In this document: in pieces, positions 1 to 8,810 of the stretch | How the letters are laid out: each line of letters starts with the position of its first letter | Position numbering within the stretch: position 1 is the first letter of the stretch | Assembly (NCBI RefSeq): GCF_013359935.1 | Contig: NZ_JABMCB010000206.1 | Coordinates: forward strand, 496,001 to 560,000 | DNA from: Paenibacillus xylanilyticus | GTDB taxonomy: Bacteria; Bacillota; Bacilli; Paenibacillales; Paenibacillaceae | Direction: 5' to 3' | DNA length: 64,000 bases | Notes under the pieces: generated by a model | The model's input: the letters and a program-made list of their open reading frames with translations, nothing else | Told to the model about the DNA's origin: nothing | Database searches by the model: none | Position numbers and translations under genes: made by a program

Positions 1-1
1 C

Positions 2-808
2 AGGGAAGAAGCAACATTATGGAGCGATCAGGACAATGGCATGATTATCAGTGATACCCCGCATGAGGGGAAAGAAGCGTATTTTGCCGAACTTGGACGA
101 CGAATGGCTGATATGCTTGAGGAATTGGGTTATGCCAAATGTGAAGGGAAAGTCATGTGTTCGGAGCCGTTATGGCGTAAGACACTTGAATCCTGGAAGG
201 AGCAGCTCAGGGAGTGGAGATCAGATCTGGCATGGGAACCTGTGCGGAATCTGATCATTGCTTCGGATATGCGTTTTGTGGCAGGGGAGCGAGGTCTGGC
301 AGAGGAATGGGTTGCGGCGTTCTATGATGGATTCAGAGCCGTTCCTGAGCTATCTGATGCTGTTCTGCGCAATACGGTTAAACACAAGGCGACACTTAAT
401 ATTCTCGGTCAGGTGGTCACGGAACGATTCGGTGAGCATGCAGGCGGATTTGACGTCAAATATGGATTATATATTCCGCTGGTGAACAGTGCGCGTTTTT
501 TGGCATTGCAGCATGGAATTAGGGAAACGTCCACACTTAAACGAATTCAGAGACTGGTTTCGCTGGAAGCTGTCCCTTTGACCTTACTTGATGCAGCCGG
601 TCGGGCCTTCATGATTGCACTCAAGTTTAGACGCAGCACACCTGTTGTAATCAGAAGTGGATTGCAGCAGAGCAGTGGGTTTCTGGATGAGAAACAAATG
701 AAACAAAAACAAATGCATTATGAGCTTCGGGATACGTTAGGGCAGGTGCGACGCGTGCATCGTGCACTGCAAAGACAACTTCGTTTTGCAGAAAGGAGAC
801 GTCCATGA
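2..808 (+). CDS. DUF294 nucleotidyltransferase-like protein, 5'-truncated by window edge
   Basis: The reading frame is already open at the window start; its first residues contain the LWSDQDNG motif of the GlnD/DUF294 nucleotidyltransferase fold (metal-binding Asp pair). The remainder, with the HKATLNILGQ stretch and the VKYGLYIPLVNSARFLAL stretch, is typical of the DUF294 C-terminal substrate-binding half. In related proteins CBS domains precede this region and would lie outside the window. Family members are putative signalling nucleotidyltransferases with unknown substrates. The stop overlaps the ATG of the exonuclease gene (ATGA), so the two are translationally coupled and probably form an operon; this pairing with an epsilon-like exonuclease is common. 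The true start is not visible. Confidence 0.82.
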   Translation, partial: REEATLWSDQDNGMIISDTPHEGKEAYFAELGRRMADMLEELGYAKCEGKVMCSEPLWRKTLESWKEQLREWRSDLAWEPVRNLIIASDMRFVAGERGLAEEWVAAFYDGFRAVPELSDAVLRNTVKHKATLNILGQVVTERFGEHAGGFDVKYGLYIPLVNSARFLALQHGIRETSTLKRIQRLVSLEAVPLTLLDAAGRAFMIALKFRRSTPVVIRSGLQQSSGFLDEKQMKQKQMHYELRDTLGQVRRVHRALQRQLRFAERRRP

Positions 809-1542
809 GAGAGCCGGCAAGGGGCAATACTGGATTTTGGAATTCGCTGCGTCAGGGAGGGGTACCTTCTGCCATCGCTTCCATTATGGGGGCCCCAACG
901 GCGCAACACATGGCGTTCATTCGCTCAATGATGAGGGAGCAGCGCAGACCGGAAGTTCTTCATACGCCGCTGAATGAATTGGATGCTGTTGTATTTGATC
1001 TGGAGACGACAGGTTTTTCTCCCCAGCATGGAGATGAGATTCTTTCATTCGGCGCTGTGCGCATCAGTGGTGGGGTGGTGCTGGAAGGGGAACATTTTTA
1101 TACGCTCGTGCAGTCCAAAACTGCGGTTCCCGAACATATTACTGAGCTTACAGGCATTACGCAGCAAATGACTGTTGAAGCACCTTCCCTGTTGGAGGGC
1201 TTGCATGATTTTATGTCATTTGTTGGAGGCAGTGTACTGGTTGCACATGCAAGTGCACATGATCGGGCCTTTCTGAATGCAGCACTGTGGCGCACCTCCA
1301 AGGTCAGGCTGACACATCGGCTGATTGATACCATGATGCTGGCTCGCTGGCTGGAGCCGGGTCGACCAGGTTATGGTCTGGATGAATTGCTGGAATCAAG
1401 AGGTATACCAATTTATGGACGACATCATGCCTTGGAGGATGCCAAGATGACGGCGCAGCTGTGGTCATGCTATCTGGAGGATATGACTCGTAAAAATGTA
1501 GAAACATTGGGTGACTTGTACACTCACTTAAGTCACGCATAA
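805..1542 (+). CDS. DnaQ-like 3'-5' exonuclease (DEDD superfamily)
   Basis: The 245-residue protein carries the ExoI motif DLETTGF (around residue 60), an ExoII region near VLVAHASAHDRAFL and an ExoIII region HHALEDAKMTAQLW, so all acidic metal ligands of the DEDDh class are present. This is the fold of the DNA polymerase III epsilon subunit and PolC proofreading domain, but as a stand-alone protein its substrate (DNA or RNA) is not fixed by sequence. The ATG follows a good GAAAGGAGA site and overlaps the previous stop by 4 nt. Its 3' end runs 15 bp into the convergent JAMM protease gene. Confidence 0.85.
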   Translation: MREPARGNTGFWNSLRQGGVPSAIASIMGAPTAQHMAFIRSMMREQRRPEVLHTPLNELDAVVFDLETTGFSPQHGDEILSFGAVRISGGVVLEGEHFYTLVQSKTAVPEHITELTGITQQMTVEAPSLLEGLHDFMSFVGGSVLVAHASAHDRAFLNAALWRTSKVRLTHRLIDTMMLARWLEPGRPGYGLDELLESRGIPIYGRHHALEDAKMTAQLWSCYLEDMTRKNVETLGDLYTHLSHA

Positions 1543-2016
1543 TTGTGCCGGCTGAAGATGATATAACTTTTGCTGTTCCGCCTTGCTAGGGTAATCAAGA
1601 TTTGACTGGATCTGATAGCCGTTTAAGCGCATCTGTTGGTCAGGCCTGACTGTCAGGTTAGGAGAGCCGATCAGATACACCTGAAGTAATCCGGCGTAAG
1701 CTGGAAGGGCGATAAGATCCTCGATGGACGGTACTGGCTCGGTTCGTGGATGGGAGTGGAAAATGCCGATGAGCTGGGGCTCATGGAATACACACCGAAT
1801 CCATGCTGCATCATCCAGACTAAAGTGATGCAGCGGGTTAGGCGCTACGTTACGAATTGGCTGAAACCGACTGATTCGTATGCCGCCCGCTGCGGCTTCA
1901 CCCAGCACAACCCCGCAGGCTTCCTGCGGCAGCGAAGTGTACATGTGCTTCAACATCTCTTGCTCTACGGAAGAAGGGATGAAGAATGTGTTTTGCTGTC
2001 CATGAAGTGCTGCCAT
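1528..2016 (-). CDS. JAMM/MPN-domain metallopeptidase (M67 family)
   Basis: A 162-residue single-domain protein. The JAMM zinc signature is complete: a Glu in PQEACGVVLG near the start and the HSHP-x6-S-x2-D block near residue 95-110. Bacterial JAMM proteins cut C-terminal extensions from ubiquitin-like sulfur carriers or other isopeptide-like bonds; no ThiS/MoaD-like partner is encoded nearby, so the substrate is unknown. The start chosen (CAT at 2014-2016 on the plus strand) has a GAGAGGGGTGAA ribosome binding site 6-7 nt upstream, whereas the longer open frame has none. The gene converges with the exonuclease gene, overlapping it at the 3' end. Confidence 0.8.
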   Translation of the reverse strand: MAALHGQQNTFFIPSSVEQEMLKHMYTSLPQEACGVVLGEAAAGGIRISRFQPIRNVAPNPLHHFSLDDAAWIRCVFHEPQLIGIFHSHPRTEPVPSIEDLIALPAYAGLLQVYLIGSPNLTVRPDQQMRLNGYQIQSNLDYPSKAEQQKLYHLQPAQLCVT

Positions 2017-2039
2017 TTTGTATTCACCCCTCTCTCTTT

Positions 2040-2069
2040 GGCTCCTGCTTAGGCAGGAGTCCTTTTTTT
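2040..2069 (+). terminator. Rho-independent terminator, plus strand
   Basis: A 7-bp perfect stem (CTCCTGC/GCAGGAG) with a TTAG loop is followed by seven T residues on the plus strand. The only upstream plus-strand genes end at 1542, so transcripts ending here would run antisense across the whole JAMM gene. Confidence 0.7.
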
Positions 2070-2252
2070 GTTTCAATTTGTGTGATCCCTGATTGTAAAA
2101 TTTTAAAGGAAAAGGGTACAATAATAAAGAAAGTATTTTGAATCAATGGAATAAGGGTTCCCCAATGCGCAAATGCCGATAAGAGAACTTGACTTCTCAC
2201 AATGAAGTAAATAAGTCATTAATATGCTGATACTATAAAAGGGTGGCTGGCC

Positions 2253-2801
2253 ATGAAACGGAACATCTACATACTCCTTGGTGTTATATTGCTGATTGGG
2301 GTTGCGCTCGCTCAAAATGCGGATAATGGGATCGCTGCAGTGTTTAAACAAGAGGAACCGCTTCCTACTGAAACGGGACCGAGAGCGGGATTGCTGGCTC
2401 CAGGGTTTTCTCTAAAAGGCATGGATGGAAAAACGTATACTGCAGGAGGAGCCAAGGAAAAGGCTGTATTTGTCAGCTTCTGGGCTTCCTGGTGTGAACC
2501 CTGTAAGGAAGAAGCGCCTGCGCTTAATACCTTGGCTGCGAAGTACAAAGACAAATTGGATATGTATGGAGTCAATGTGACCCCTTACGATAAACTAAAA
2601 GATGCAAAGGCTTTTGTGGAGGAGTACAAACTGACGTTCCCCATATTGCTTGATGAAGATGGTGCAGCCTATGCAAAGTATAATGGTGTAGCTTTTCCCA
2701 CAAATGTATTGATTGATAAGAATGGTGTGATCCAGGAAGTTATTCTCGGCATTTTGCCTGAAAAAGAACTGGAACGCAAGATTAAGGATGTAATCAACTA
2801 A
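2253..2801 (+). CDS. TlpA/ResA-like thiol-disulfide oxidoreductase
   Basis: A 182-residue thioredoxin-fold protein with an N-terminal hydrophobic segment (residues 4-20) that would anchor or export it. The active site is WASWCEPCKEE (CxxC around residues 86-89), and the cis-Pro region reads GVAFPTN, as in the AhpC/TSA-Redoxin ResA/TlpA group. Such proteins reduce apocytochrome c or other exported thiol proteins outside the membrane; without ccd/ccs genes nearby the partner is unknown. An AAAGGGTGG site precedes the ATG. It stands alone between a terminator at 2040 and a bidirectional terminator at 2813. Confidence 0.83.
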   Translation: MKRNIYILLGVILLIGVALAQNADNGIAAVFKQEEPLPTETGPRAGLLAPGFSLKGMDGKTYTAGGAKEKAVFVSFWASWCEPCKEEAPALNTLAAKYKDKLDMYGVNVTPYDKLKDAKAFVEEYKLTFPILLDEDGAAYAKYNGVAFPTNVLIDKNGVIQEVILGILPEKELERKIKDVIN

Positions 2802-2812
2802 GTACATGCAAT

Positions 2813-2860
2813 AAAAAGCGCCTGACTCCATATGATTCTGGAGACAAGCGCTTCTTTTAT
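2813..2860. terminator. Bidirectional terminator between tlpA-like gene and cimA
   Basis: Outer stem AAGCGC/GCGCTT and inner stem CTCCA/TGGAG, flanked by A-rich sequence on the left and CTTTTATTTT on the right, so it can stop transcription from both convergent genes. Confidence 0.7.
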
Positions 2861-2877
2861 TTTCCGGGAAATAAGCA

Positions 2878-4497
2878 CTAATGGTTGCTTAATCCGTGAA
2901 AGGCGGTATGGACTACACCCGGCTCGTCCTGTAATTTTTCCTGAAGCAGGGCATAACGGAAACTGTGAACAAGGGCTTCCCAGCTCGCTTCAATGACGTT
3001 TTCGGAAACGCCGACAGTATTCCATGTATTCTCTGTATTTTTGGATTCAATTAATACACGTACTTTGGCTGCTGTTGCATCTTTCTCGTCCAGCACACGC
3101 ACTTTATAGTCGGAGAGGTGCATGTTGGCTAGCGAAGGGAAGTATTGGACGAGTGCTTTCCGAAGGGCATTATCCAATGCATTCACCGGACCGTTGCCCT
3201 CAGCAGCGGTATAAACGCTTGTTCCAGCCACATTCAGTTTCACAAATGCTTCGGAGACAACGGATTTGCCGGCTGTTTTTTCCACAAGCATTTTGAATGA
3301 TTCAAATGTAAACAGTTCCTTCATATCTCCGTTCGCTTCGCGAATCAGCAGCTCCAGGGAAGCATCTGCCCCTTCAAACTGATAACCCTGATGCTCCAGA
3401 TCTTTGATTTTCTCGATGATCTGGCGTGAATTGGCACTGCTTGGATCGAACTCCAGTCCGAGTTCCTGAGCTTTGGAAACGATGTTGCTCTGTCCGGCCA
3501 GTTCGGAGACGAGTACACGCTGTTTGTTCCCGACAAGTTCAGGCACGATATGCTCGTAGGTACGGGAATCGCGCAGGATGGCAGAGACGTGAATGCCGCC
3601 CTTGTGGGCGAAAGCTGCATTACCTACATAAGGCTGATTGATCGGCATGTTCACATTGGCAATCTCGCTGACGTAACGGGCTACATTTGTAAGTTGTCTC
3701 ATGGAATCCTCGGACACACATTCATATCCGAGCTTCAGCTGCAGGTTCGGAATAATGGAGGCGAGATTGGCATTGCCGCATCTTTCTCCATAACCGTTCA
3801 TTGTGCCTTGAACCTGTCTGGCACCGGCTTGTACAGCACTTAGCGTATTGGCAACAGCGAGCTCACAGTCATTATGTGTGTGAATGCCGAGATGAGCTTG
3901 AGGAAGGGTTCCAGAGAGTCTGGAAACAATCTCATACACTTCATGTGGCATCGTACCACCGTTGGTATCACACATCACGAGCCAGTCTGCCCCTGCCTCA
4001 TGAGCTTTGGTTAATACAGCTTGGGCATACTCCGGATTGTGCTTGAATCCATCGAAGAAGTGCTCAGCGTCGAAAATGACTTCCATTCCATTTTGTTTCA
4101 AATAAGCAATCGAATCATAGATCATAGACAGATTTTCTTCCAAAGTGGTCTGCAGGGCGGTATGCACATGGAAATCCCACGATTTGCCCACCAATGTTGC
4201 TGCCTGTGCACCGGATTCGATCATCCGTTTCAAGTTGGCGTCTTCGCTGGCAATGCTTCCTTTACGACGAGTGCTGCCAAAGGCAACTACCTTGGCATTC
4301 AGGTTTAACTCCTTAACTCTTTTGAAAAACTCAATGTCCTTGGTGTTGCTGCCCGGAATTCCGCCTTCAATATAATGAGCACCCAGGTCGTCGAGTTTCT
4401 TGGCAATTTTGAGCTTGTCATCTGCCGATAAACTGACACCCTCCCCTTGTGTGCCGTCACGTAAAGTCGTATCGAAGATGGAAATGGCCTTTGACAT
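2878..4497 (-). CDS. cimA: Citramalate synthase
   Basis: A 539-residue DRE-TIM metallolyase: FDTTLRDGTQGEG near the N-terminus (DTTLRDG acetyl-CoA/pyruvate site), the metal motif GIHTHNDCELA near residue 200, and a C-terminal regulatory LeuA-dimer-like domain (about residues 400-530). The opening segment with GAHYIEGGIPGSN and the overall length match the CimA type rather than LeuA or NifV. The expected reaction is pyruvate plus acetyl-CoA to (R)-citramalate, giving a threonine-independent route to 2-oxobutyrate and isoleucine. The ATG has an AAAGGAGGATC site. No ilv/leu genes adjoin it and I see no T-box in the 300-nt leader. Confidence 0.88.
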   Translation of the reverse strand: MSKAISIFDTTLRDGTQGEGVSLSADDKLKIAKKLDDLGAHYIEGGIPGSNTKDIEFFKRVKELNLNAKVVAFGSTRRKGSIASEDANLKRMIESGAQAATLVGKSWDFHVHTALQTTLEENLSMIYDSIAYLKQNGMEVIFDAEHFFDGFKHNPEYAQAVLTKAHEAGADWLVMCDTNGGTMPHEVYEIVSRLSGTLPQAHLGIHTHNDCELAVANTLSAVQAGARQVQGTMNGYGERCGNANLASIIPNLQLKLGYECVSEDSMRQLTNVARYVSEIANVNMPINQPYVGNAAFAHKGGIHVSAILRDSRTYEHIVPELVGNKQRVLVSELAGQSNIVSKAQELGLEFDPSSANSRQIIEKIKDLEHQGYQFEGADASLELLIREANGDMKELFTFESFKMLVEKTAGKSVVSEAFVKLNVAGTSVYTAAEGNGPVNALDNALRKALVQYFPSLANMHLSDYKVRVLDEKDATAAKVRVLIESKNTENTWNTVGVSENVIEASWEALVHSFRYALLQEKLQDEPGVVHTAFHGLSNH

Positions 4498-4815
4498 GAA
4501 GATCCTCCTTTGAAATAAAGCGCTTTTTTAAAAAGTTTAATTGTAAGTTGGGAAGCGTGCGAACTAATTTGCGGACGAATCCTTCGATTCTGCAACGCTA
4601 CACTGTGTTAAATTAGGTGCGTTGATTTGTCCTAAAGTCGTGAATTTGTATAATTAATTATTATAGCACCATTATGGACAAATGCTACACAGAAATCGCA
4701 GTTTCATGTAACAAATATCAAATTACGAATATAAGATATGAGATCCATGTCAAAATTTATGATATATTTAAGTTTAACTGATAAATGGGATATATGGAAA
4801 ATCGGAGGGGTATAT
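4498..4815. other. Intergenic region between cimA and a small membrane protein gene
   Basis: AT-rich, about 320 bp. On the minus strand there is a TATAAT hexamer around 4660-4665 without a convincing -35, and a small GAATC-GAAG-GATTC hairpin around 4575-4590. Nothing resembling the T-box antiterminator is visible. No further gene is supported. Confidence 0.4.
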
Positions 4816-4923
4816 TTGACTATTGTATGGGAGAATATGATTTTAGCCTTGATTGCCTCTGTTCTTTTTGTAAGTGTGGGATGGTTGATTATTCGCTCGA
4901 TCATCAAATCCAACCGAAAATAA
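4816..4923 (+). CDS. Small single-pass membrane protein (35 aa), TTG start
   Basis: A TTG codon lies 6 nt after a clear GGAGGGG site and opens a 35-codon frame: a short acidic lead, a hydrophobic helix (ILALIASVLFVSVGWLII) and a basic tail ending KSNRK. That is the layout of a one-helix membrane peptide with its C-terminus inside. A longer ATG-started frame from 4738 exists but has no ribosome binding site. Function unknown; it precedes dinB but a separate promoter candidate lies between them. Confidence 0.5.
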   Translation: MTIVWENMILALIASVLFVSVGWLIIRSIIKSNRK

Positions 4924-4953
4924 AATCACGTGACTGATTTTACATAATGACCT

Positions 4954-4962
4954 TGGTATAAT
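4954..4962 (+). promoter_or_regulatory. Extended -10 promoter candidate for dinB
   Basis: TTGGTATAAT contains a TGn extension before a perfect TATAAT, about 55 nt before the dinB start; the -35 is weak. No LexA-type operator (CGAAC-N4-GTTCG) is visible around it. Confidence 0.45.
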
Positions 4963-5017
4963 AGAAATAGATTATATGATGTTTCATTAAATAAGATGCA
5001 CGAAAGGGCGGAGGAAC

Positions 5018-6319
5018 ATGTCTTCAGATGGAACTCATTACACCAATGTGGATCGATATTATCCTGCCGCCGGAAGGGTCATTTTGCATGTTGACATGAA
5101 CGCTTTTTATTGCTCGGTGCATGAAGCTGAAGAGCCGGAACGATACAGAGGTAAAGCAACAGCTGTTGCAGGCAGCAGCGAAGTGAGAAAAGGCGTGATT
5201 GTAACGTGTTCTTACGCTGCTCGGAGCAGAGGCATCTCCACAGGCATGGTAGTAAACCAGGCGATGAAGAAATGTCCGGAATTGATCGTCATTCGTCCCG
5301 ATTTTCATTTATATCGTCGCTACTCAAGAGAATTTATGAAAATAGCCTATAGCTACACACCGCTTTTGGAGGCGACTTCCATTGATGAGTGTTACCTGGA
5401 TATCACCGGTTCAAAACAATTCGGCACACCCATGGAAATTGCGGAGAGTATCCAGCGCAGAATTCGGGAGGAACTGGGATTGCCGTGTTCCATCGGAATT
5501 GCACCCAATAAATTGCTGGCCAAGATGGCCTCTGATCTGAAGAAACCTAACGGCATTTCCATCTTGCGAATGAGGGATGTACCTCAAATCCTTTGGCACA
5601 GACCCTGTAATGAGTTGTTTGGGATTGGCAAAAAGACGGCTGAGAAGCTGAAAAAGCTGGGCATAGAAACCATTGGACAGCTTGCAAAATCGGATGAACG
5701 CATGCTGACGGATGTTTTTGGCATTAACGGTACCTGGCTGAAAAATTCGGCGAATGGCATTAACCATTCATCCGTTCAGGCAGAACGGGAAGCGAACAAA
5801 TCCATCGGGCATACCACTACACTTCCTGCGGACATTAGCGAGATGGAGGATGTACACCGGGTACTGCTTAATATAAGTGATCAGGTGGCCAGGCGTTTGC
5901 GCAAGCATGAGATGCTGAGTCAGGGCATACAGATTACGATCCGTACACCGGACATGAAGACCATCACGCGATCACGAATGATGGAAGTCCCTACGGAGGA
6001 TGCAACGATTATATACCGGGAAGCCTGCGCTTTATTTGCGAAGCATTGGAGCGGGGGGAAGCCTGTACGAATGCTGGGAGTAACGCTGCAAAATCTGATT
6101 CCTCGTGAGGAATCCGTTGTACAGCTTGATCTGTTTGAATATGAGCAGAAGCCGAAAAAGGAAAATCTGATTCGCATTATGGATCAGCTGCGTGACAAAT
6201 TTGGAGAGAATGCTGTTGTAACCGCGGGCATGCTCGGAGATGACCCTTCCGTGTTGCTTCGCAACCATAAGGTGAGGGGCACCTCACTGCAAAAAGATAA
6301 CTTGCAAAGTCTCGATTAA
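5018..6319 (+). CDS. dinB: DNA polymerase IV (Y family, translesion)
   Basis: A 433-residue Y-family polymerase. The catalytic carboxylates are in HVDMNAFYCSV (near residue 25) and the SIDECYLD motif (near residue 120); the little-finger domain occupies about residues 250-360. A beta-clamp binding peptide, QLDLF, follows near residue 370, consistent with recruitment by DnaN. The role is error-prone bypass of lesions and stalled forks. The ATG follows GGCGGAGGAAC. Length and motif order are normal for the family. Confidence 0.93.
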   Translation: MSSDGTHYTNVDRYYPAAGRVILHVDMNAFYCSVHEAEEPERYRGKATAVAGSSEVRKGVIVTCSYAARSRGISTGMVVNQAMKKCPELIVIRPDFHLYRRYSREFMKIAYSYTPLLEATSIDECYLDITGSKQFGTPMEIAESIQRRIREELGLPCSIGIAPNKLLAKMASDLKKPNGISILRMRDVPQILWHRPCNELFGIGKKTAEKLKKLGIETIGQLAKSDERMLTDVFGINGTWLKNSANGINHSSVQAEREANKSIGHTTTLPADISEMEDVHRVLLNISDQVARRLRKHEMLSQGIQITIRTPDMKTITRSRMMEVPTEDATIIYREACALFAKHWSGGKPVRMLGVTLQNLIPREESVVQLDLFEYEQKPKKENLIRIMDQLRDKFGENAVVTAGMLGDDPSVLLRNHKVRGTSLQKDNLQSLD

Positions 6320-6436
6320 ATAGGGCATAATATAGTCTTGATGTTGTGAAAATAATTTGTAATTACTTTTACTTTGTATTAATATGTTTCTAGATAAAAA
6401 CACTGTACGTTTTGAATTTTAGGAGGAGAGATTGTA

Positions 6437-6679
6437 ATGAGTAAGTATACTTGGGTTGAAAAAGACACATGTATTGCATGTGGTGCTTGCGGAGCAACAG
6501 CGCCTGACATTTATGACTATGACGATGAAGGTTTGGCCGAAGTGATCTTCGATGGCGACGCCAACCAAGGCATCAAGGCGATCCCGGACGACCTGTTCGA
6601 TGATATGCAGGATGCTTGCGATGGCTGCCCTACAGATTCCATCAAAGTTGCAGACGAACCTTTCAACAAAGAAGGCTAA
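6437..6679 (+). CDS. fer: Ferredoxin, single [4Fe-4S] cluster
   Basis: An 80-residue, strongly acidic protein. Cys residues at CIACGAC near residues 12-18 and a distal DGCP near residue 60 give the CxxCxxC...C ligand set of Bacillus-type monocluster ferredoxins; an additional Cys sits just before the last ligand. It would donate electrons to cytochromes P450, desaturases or other reductases. The ATG follows an AGGAGGAGA site. It is a one-gene unit bounded by its own terminator. Confidence 0.9.
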   Translation: MSKYTWVEKDTCIACGACGATAPDIYDYDDEGLAEVIFDGDANQGIKAIPDDLFDDMQDACDGCPTDSIKVADEPFNKEG

Positions 6680-6697
6680 TCCACTCCATATACCATT

Positions 6698-6743
6698 AAA
6701 AAGCACATTCTTCTGTCTTGGGACAGGAGGACGTGCTTTTTTT
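6698..6743 (+). terminator. Terminator after ferredoxin gene
   Basis: AAAAAGCAC pairs with GTGCTTTTTT around a 26-nt loop that contains a further weak stem; a seven-T tract ends it. Confidence 0.8.
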
Positions 6744-6847
6744 GATGCTCTGAAATTGGTTCAATGGATTTAGACGTATTTTTTTGTCGAAAGTACAGCC
6801 TCACCCGGGTACTCAAGTCCTATGGATTTCATTCCTTACTATGCCGA

Positions 6848-6853
6848 TATAAT
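6848..6853 (+). promoter_or_regulatory. -10 box candidate for the L,D-transpeptidase gene
   Basis: A perfect TATAAT lies about 40 nt before the start of the gene; the -35 region is poor. Confidence 0.35.
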
Positions 6854-6891
6854 AGAAAGAAACGGAAAAAGGCATAACAACGGAGGATCGG

Positions 6892-8328
6892 ATGCAGAAC
6901 ACTCATCTAAGAACATATGTTAAGAAACATCCAGATAATAAAATGGCCTGGTATTTGCTCGGCAAGGAGTATGTGCGCGAAGGCCAGGAAGGCAAGGCCA
7001 ATTATTGTTTTCAGCAAGCAGGTGAGGTTTACGAAGCGTTTGAACGGAGTAAGGCTCCTGCAGACATTTGGGTGGATTATCAAAACAAGCTGGTTGAGAT
7101 GGCGGAACAAAAGGAGAAGAAGCACCGTATTCGCAAAATGTGGCTTACTCTGCTGATGCTGCTTGTGCTTGCAGGATTGCCGCCTGCAGATGCCCCTGGC
7201 TTCAATCGAGATGCAGCTGAAACGCTGGCTACCGCATTGGAATCTGTAGGTGATTCAGGTGAGGAGCCATTATCGGGGGGGCAGGAAGAACAAACCGTTC
7301 CTGTATCCAATTCAAATGTGTTTACAGCAGCTGGGTTTGGTGGCAGTCATCAGGGAGAAACAGCGCTGGCTGCCGCCTGGTCAGGGGCCGGACCTAAAGT
7401 GGAGACATCGGCAGTACTGGGTATGCAAATGACTGACAACTGGGCGTTATGGAAACGGAATATGCCGGTGAAATATATCGTGCAGACCAACAGCAGCGGC
7501 AGGTTAACAGCGCAAAGTTATGATGCGAAGCAGTGCAACTGCGAACCTCCGGAAGTTTCGAAGGACATAAAGCTGTTGGCACAAGCCTGGACCGCCAAGC
7601 AGGAATCAGCGGCGTCGTTGTCCAGTGCGATCATTACATATCAAAAGAAAAAGGGTACTTGGCCCAAAAACGTGAGCCAGCTTGCACAGCCTTTTCCAAA
7701 TAATATCTTGGGCGAGACTGCACCCGGAATGACTGAAATGTTCCCGTCATTACTCTCGCTGCATCAACAAGGGAAGGGGATTGCAGGTCAAGAAACAAAT
7801 GATGCACAAGCTGGACAATCGGATTCTCCGCAAGCTGGCAGCCCTTTTGCAGATACACTTGGAGGGAAGCTCTTTTTGCAGGATCAACTGGAGATTGTGG
7901 TAGACAAAAGCAACCATAGACTTGCGCTGATTAGCGGGAAGACCATTATACGTAATTATGAGGTCGGACTGGGGGGAGAACGCACACCCGAAGGAACTTT
8001 TGTCATTACAGACAAGGTTGTGAATCCGAATGGCCGCGCCGATGGTGAATTCGGAACACGAGGCATGCAGCTGTCGGATACGAATTATGCCATCCATGGG
8101 ACCAACGAGCCAAACAGCATCGGGCTGGATGAATCCCTTGGATGTGTGAGAATGAGTACAGGGGATGTGGAGGAATTGTTTGCGCTTGCCCCTCAGGGAA
8201 CCCCGGTACGGATTGGAACAGATCTGCTGCCAGACACCATCCTTGTTCCGGAAGCGAAGGATCGTTATCAGTATACGCTTGTTCCGAAGCAAAACAATCC
8301 AAACAAGACGTATCACTGGCTGAACTAG
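6892..8328 (+). CDS. L,D-transpeptidase (YkuD) with cytoplasmic TPR-like N-terminus
   Basis: 478 residues in three parts. Residues 1-80 resemble a TPR-like helical repeat (WYLLGKEYVREGQEGKANYCF). Residues about 84-100 are a transmembrane helix preceded by basic residues. After a long low-complexity region, residues about 340-450 are the YkuD catalytic domain with an HGTN...SIG block and the S-x-GCVRM active-site Cys motif. YkuD enzymes make 3-3 peptidoglycan cross-links or attach proteins to the wall outside the membrane. The predicted topology puts the TPR inside the cell and the catalytic domain outside. The ATG follows ACGGAGGATCGG. Confidence 0.85.
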   Translation: MQNTHLRTYVKKHPDNKMAWYLLGKEYVREGQEGKANYCFQQAGEVYEAFERSKAPADIWVDYQNKLVEMAEQKEKKHRIRKMWLTLLMLLVLAGLPPADAPGFNRDAAETLATALESVGDSGEEPLSGGQEEQTVPVSNSNVFTAAGFGGSHQGETALAAAWSGAGPKVETSAVLGMQMTDNWALWKRNMPVKYIVQTNSSGRLTAQSYDAKQCNCEPPEVSKDIKLLAQAWTAKQESAASLSSAIITYQKKKGTWPKNVSQLAQPFPNNILGETAPGMTEMFPSLLSLHQQGKGIAGQETNDAQAGQSDSPQAGSPFADTLGGKLFLQDQLEIVVDKSNHRLALISGKTIIRNYEVGLGGERTPEGTFVITDKVVNPNGRADGEFGTRGMQLSDTNYAIHGTNEPNSIGLDESLGCVRMSTGDVEELFALAPQGTPVRIGTDLLPDTILVPEAKDRYQYTLVPKQNNPNKTYHWLN

Positions 8329-8402
8329 GCTGCTGTTTAACTGTTCGTTAAAGCATAAACAACCGGGTCATTATGTACGGAACTGGCAGTCGGTTTGACC
8401 AT

Positions 8403-8540
8403 TTACATGTTGGCGATAATGATCAGTGCGCCGATGATAATGATTAATCCGATGACGCTGGCCGCTGTCCAGGCAATGGCTTTCCGATTGACTTCTTCTT
8501 TCTTTTGCTGCAATGCAGGCGGTTTACGTTTGGGAGCCAT
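8403..8540 (-). CDS. Small membrane protein (45 aa)
   Basis: A 45-codon frame with an excellent AAGGAGGAA site 8 nt before its ATG. It begins with a basic, Lys/Pro/Gln-rich stretch (MAPKRKPPALQQKKEE) and ends in one hydrophobic helix rich in Ile (VIGLIIIIGALIIIA). The layout is that of a one-helix protein with its N-terminus inside the cell. I do not recognise the family. It is convergent with the L,D-transpeptidase gene. Confidence 0.6.
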   Translation of the reverse strand: MAPKRKPPALQQKKEEVNRKAIAWTAASVIGLIIIIGALIIIANM

Positions 8541-8810
8541 GGGCTGTTCCTCCTTCGTTCATTAGAACTGGTATAATGTAACCATGCTCCCATTGTAAAG
8601 AATTCAACACTTCATTTCCAGTATGCGGGTGTATTTCTTCCGCACAGATTCAAGTCGCTTCGGGGTACAGGCAAAATGCTGCTGTCTATGCGCAAACTAC
8701 TTTCCTTTTGATGAAGAAACGGATAGACTTGTGTATAGAGTGTTTTTTTACATATGAAAAAGACGGGAAAGCATATTTACAGCGTACCGGACGAGAACGG
8801 AGTGAGTGAT

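Noticed and set aside
4498..4815. T-box leader before cimA
   Set aside because: No T-box sequence (GGGTGGnACCGCG) is visible on the minus strand.
4924..5017. LexA operator before dinB
   Set aside because: No match to CGAAC-N4-GTTCG in the gap.
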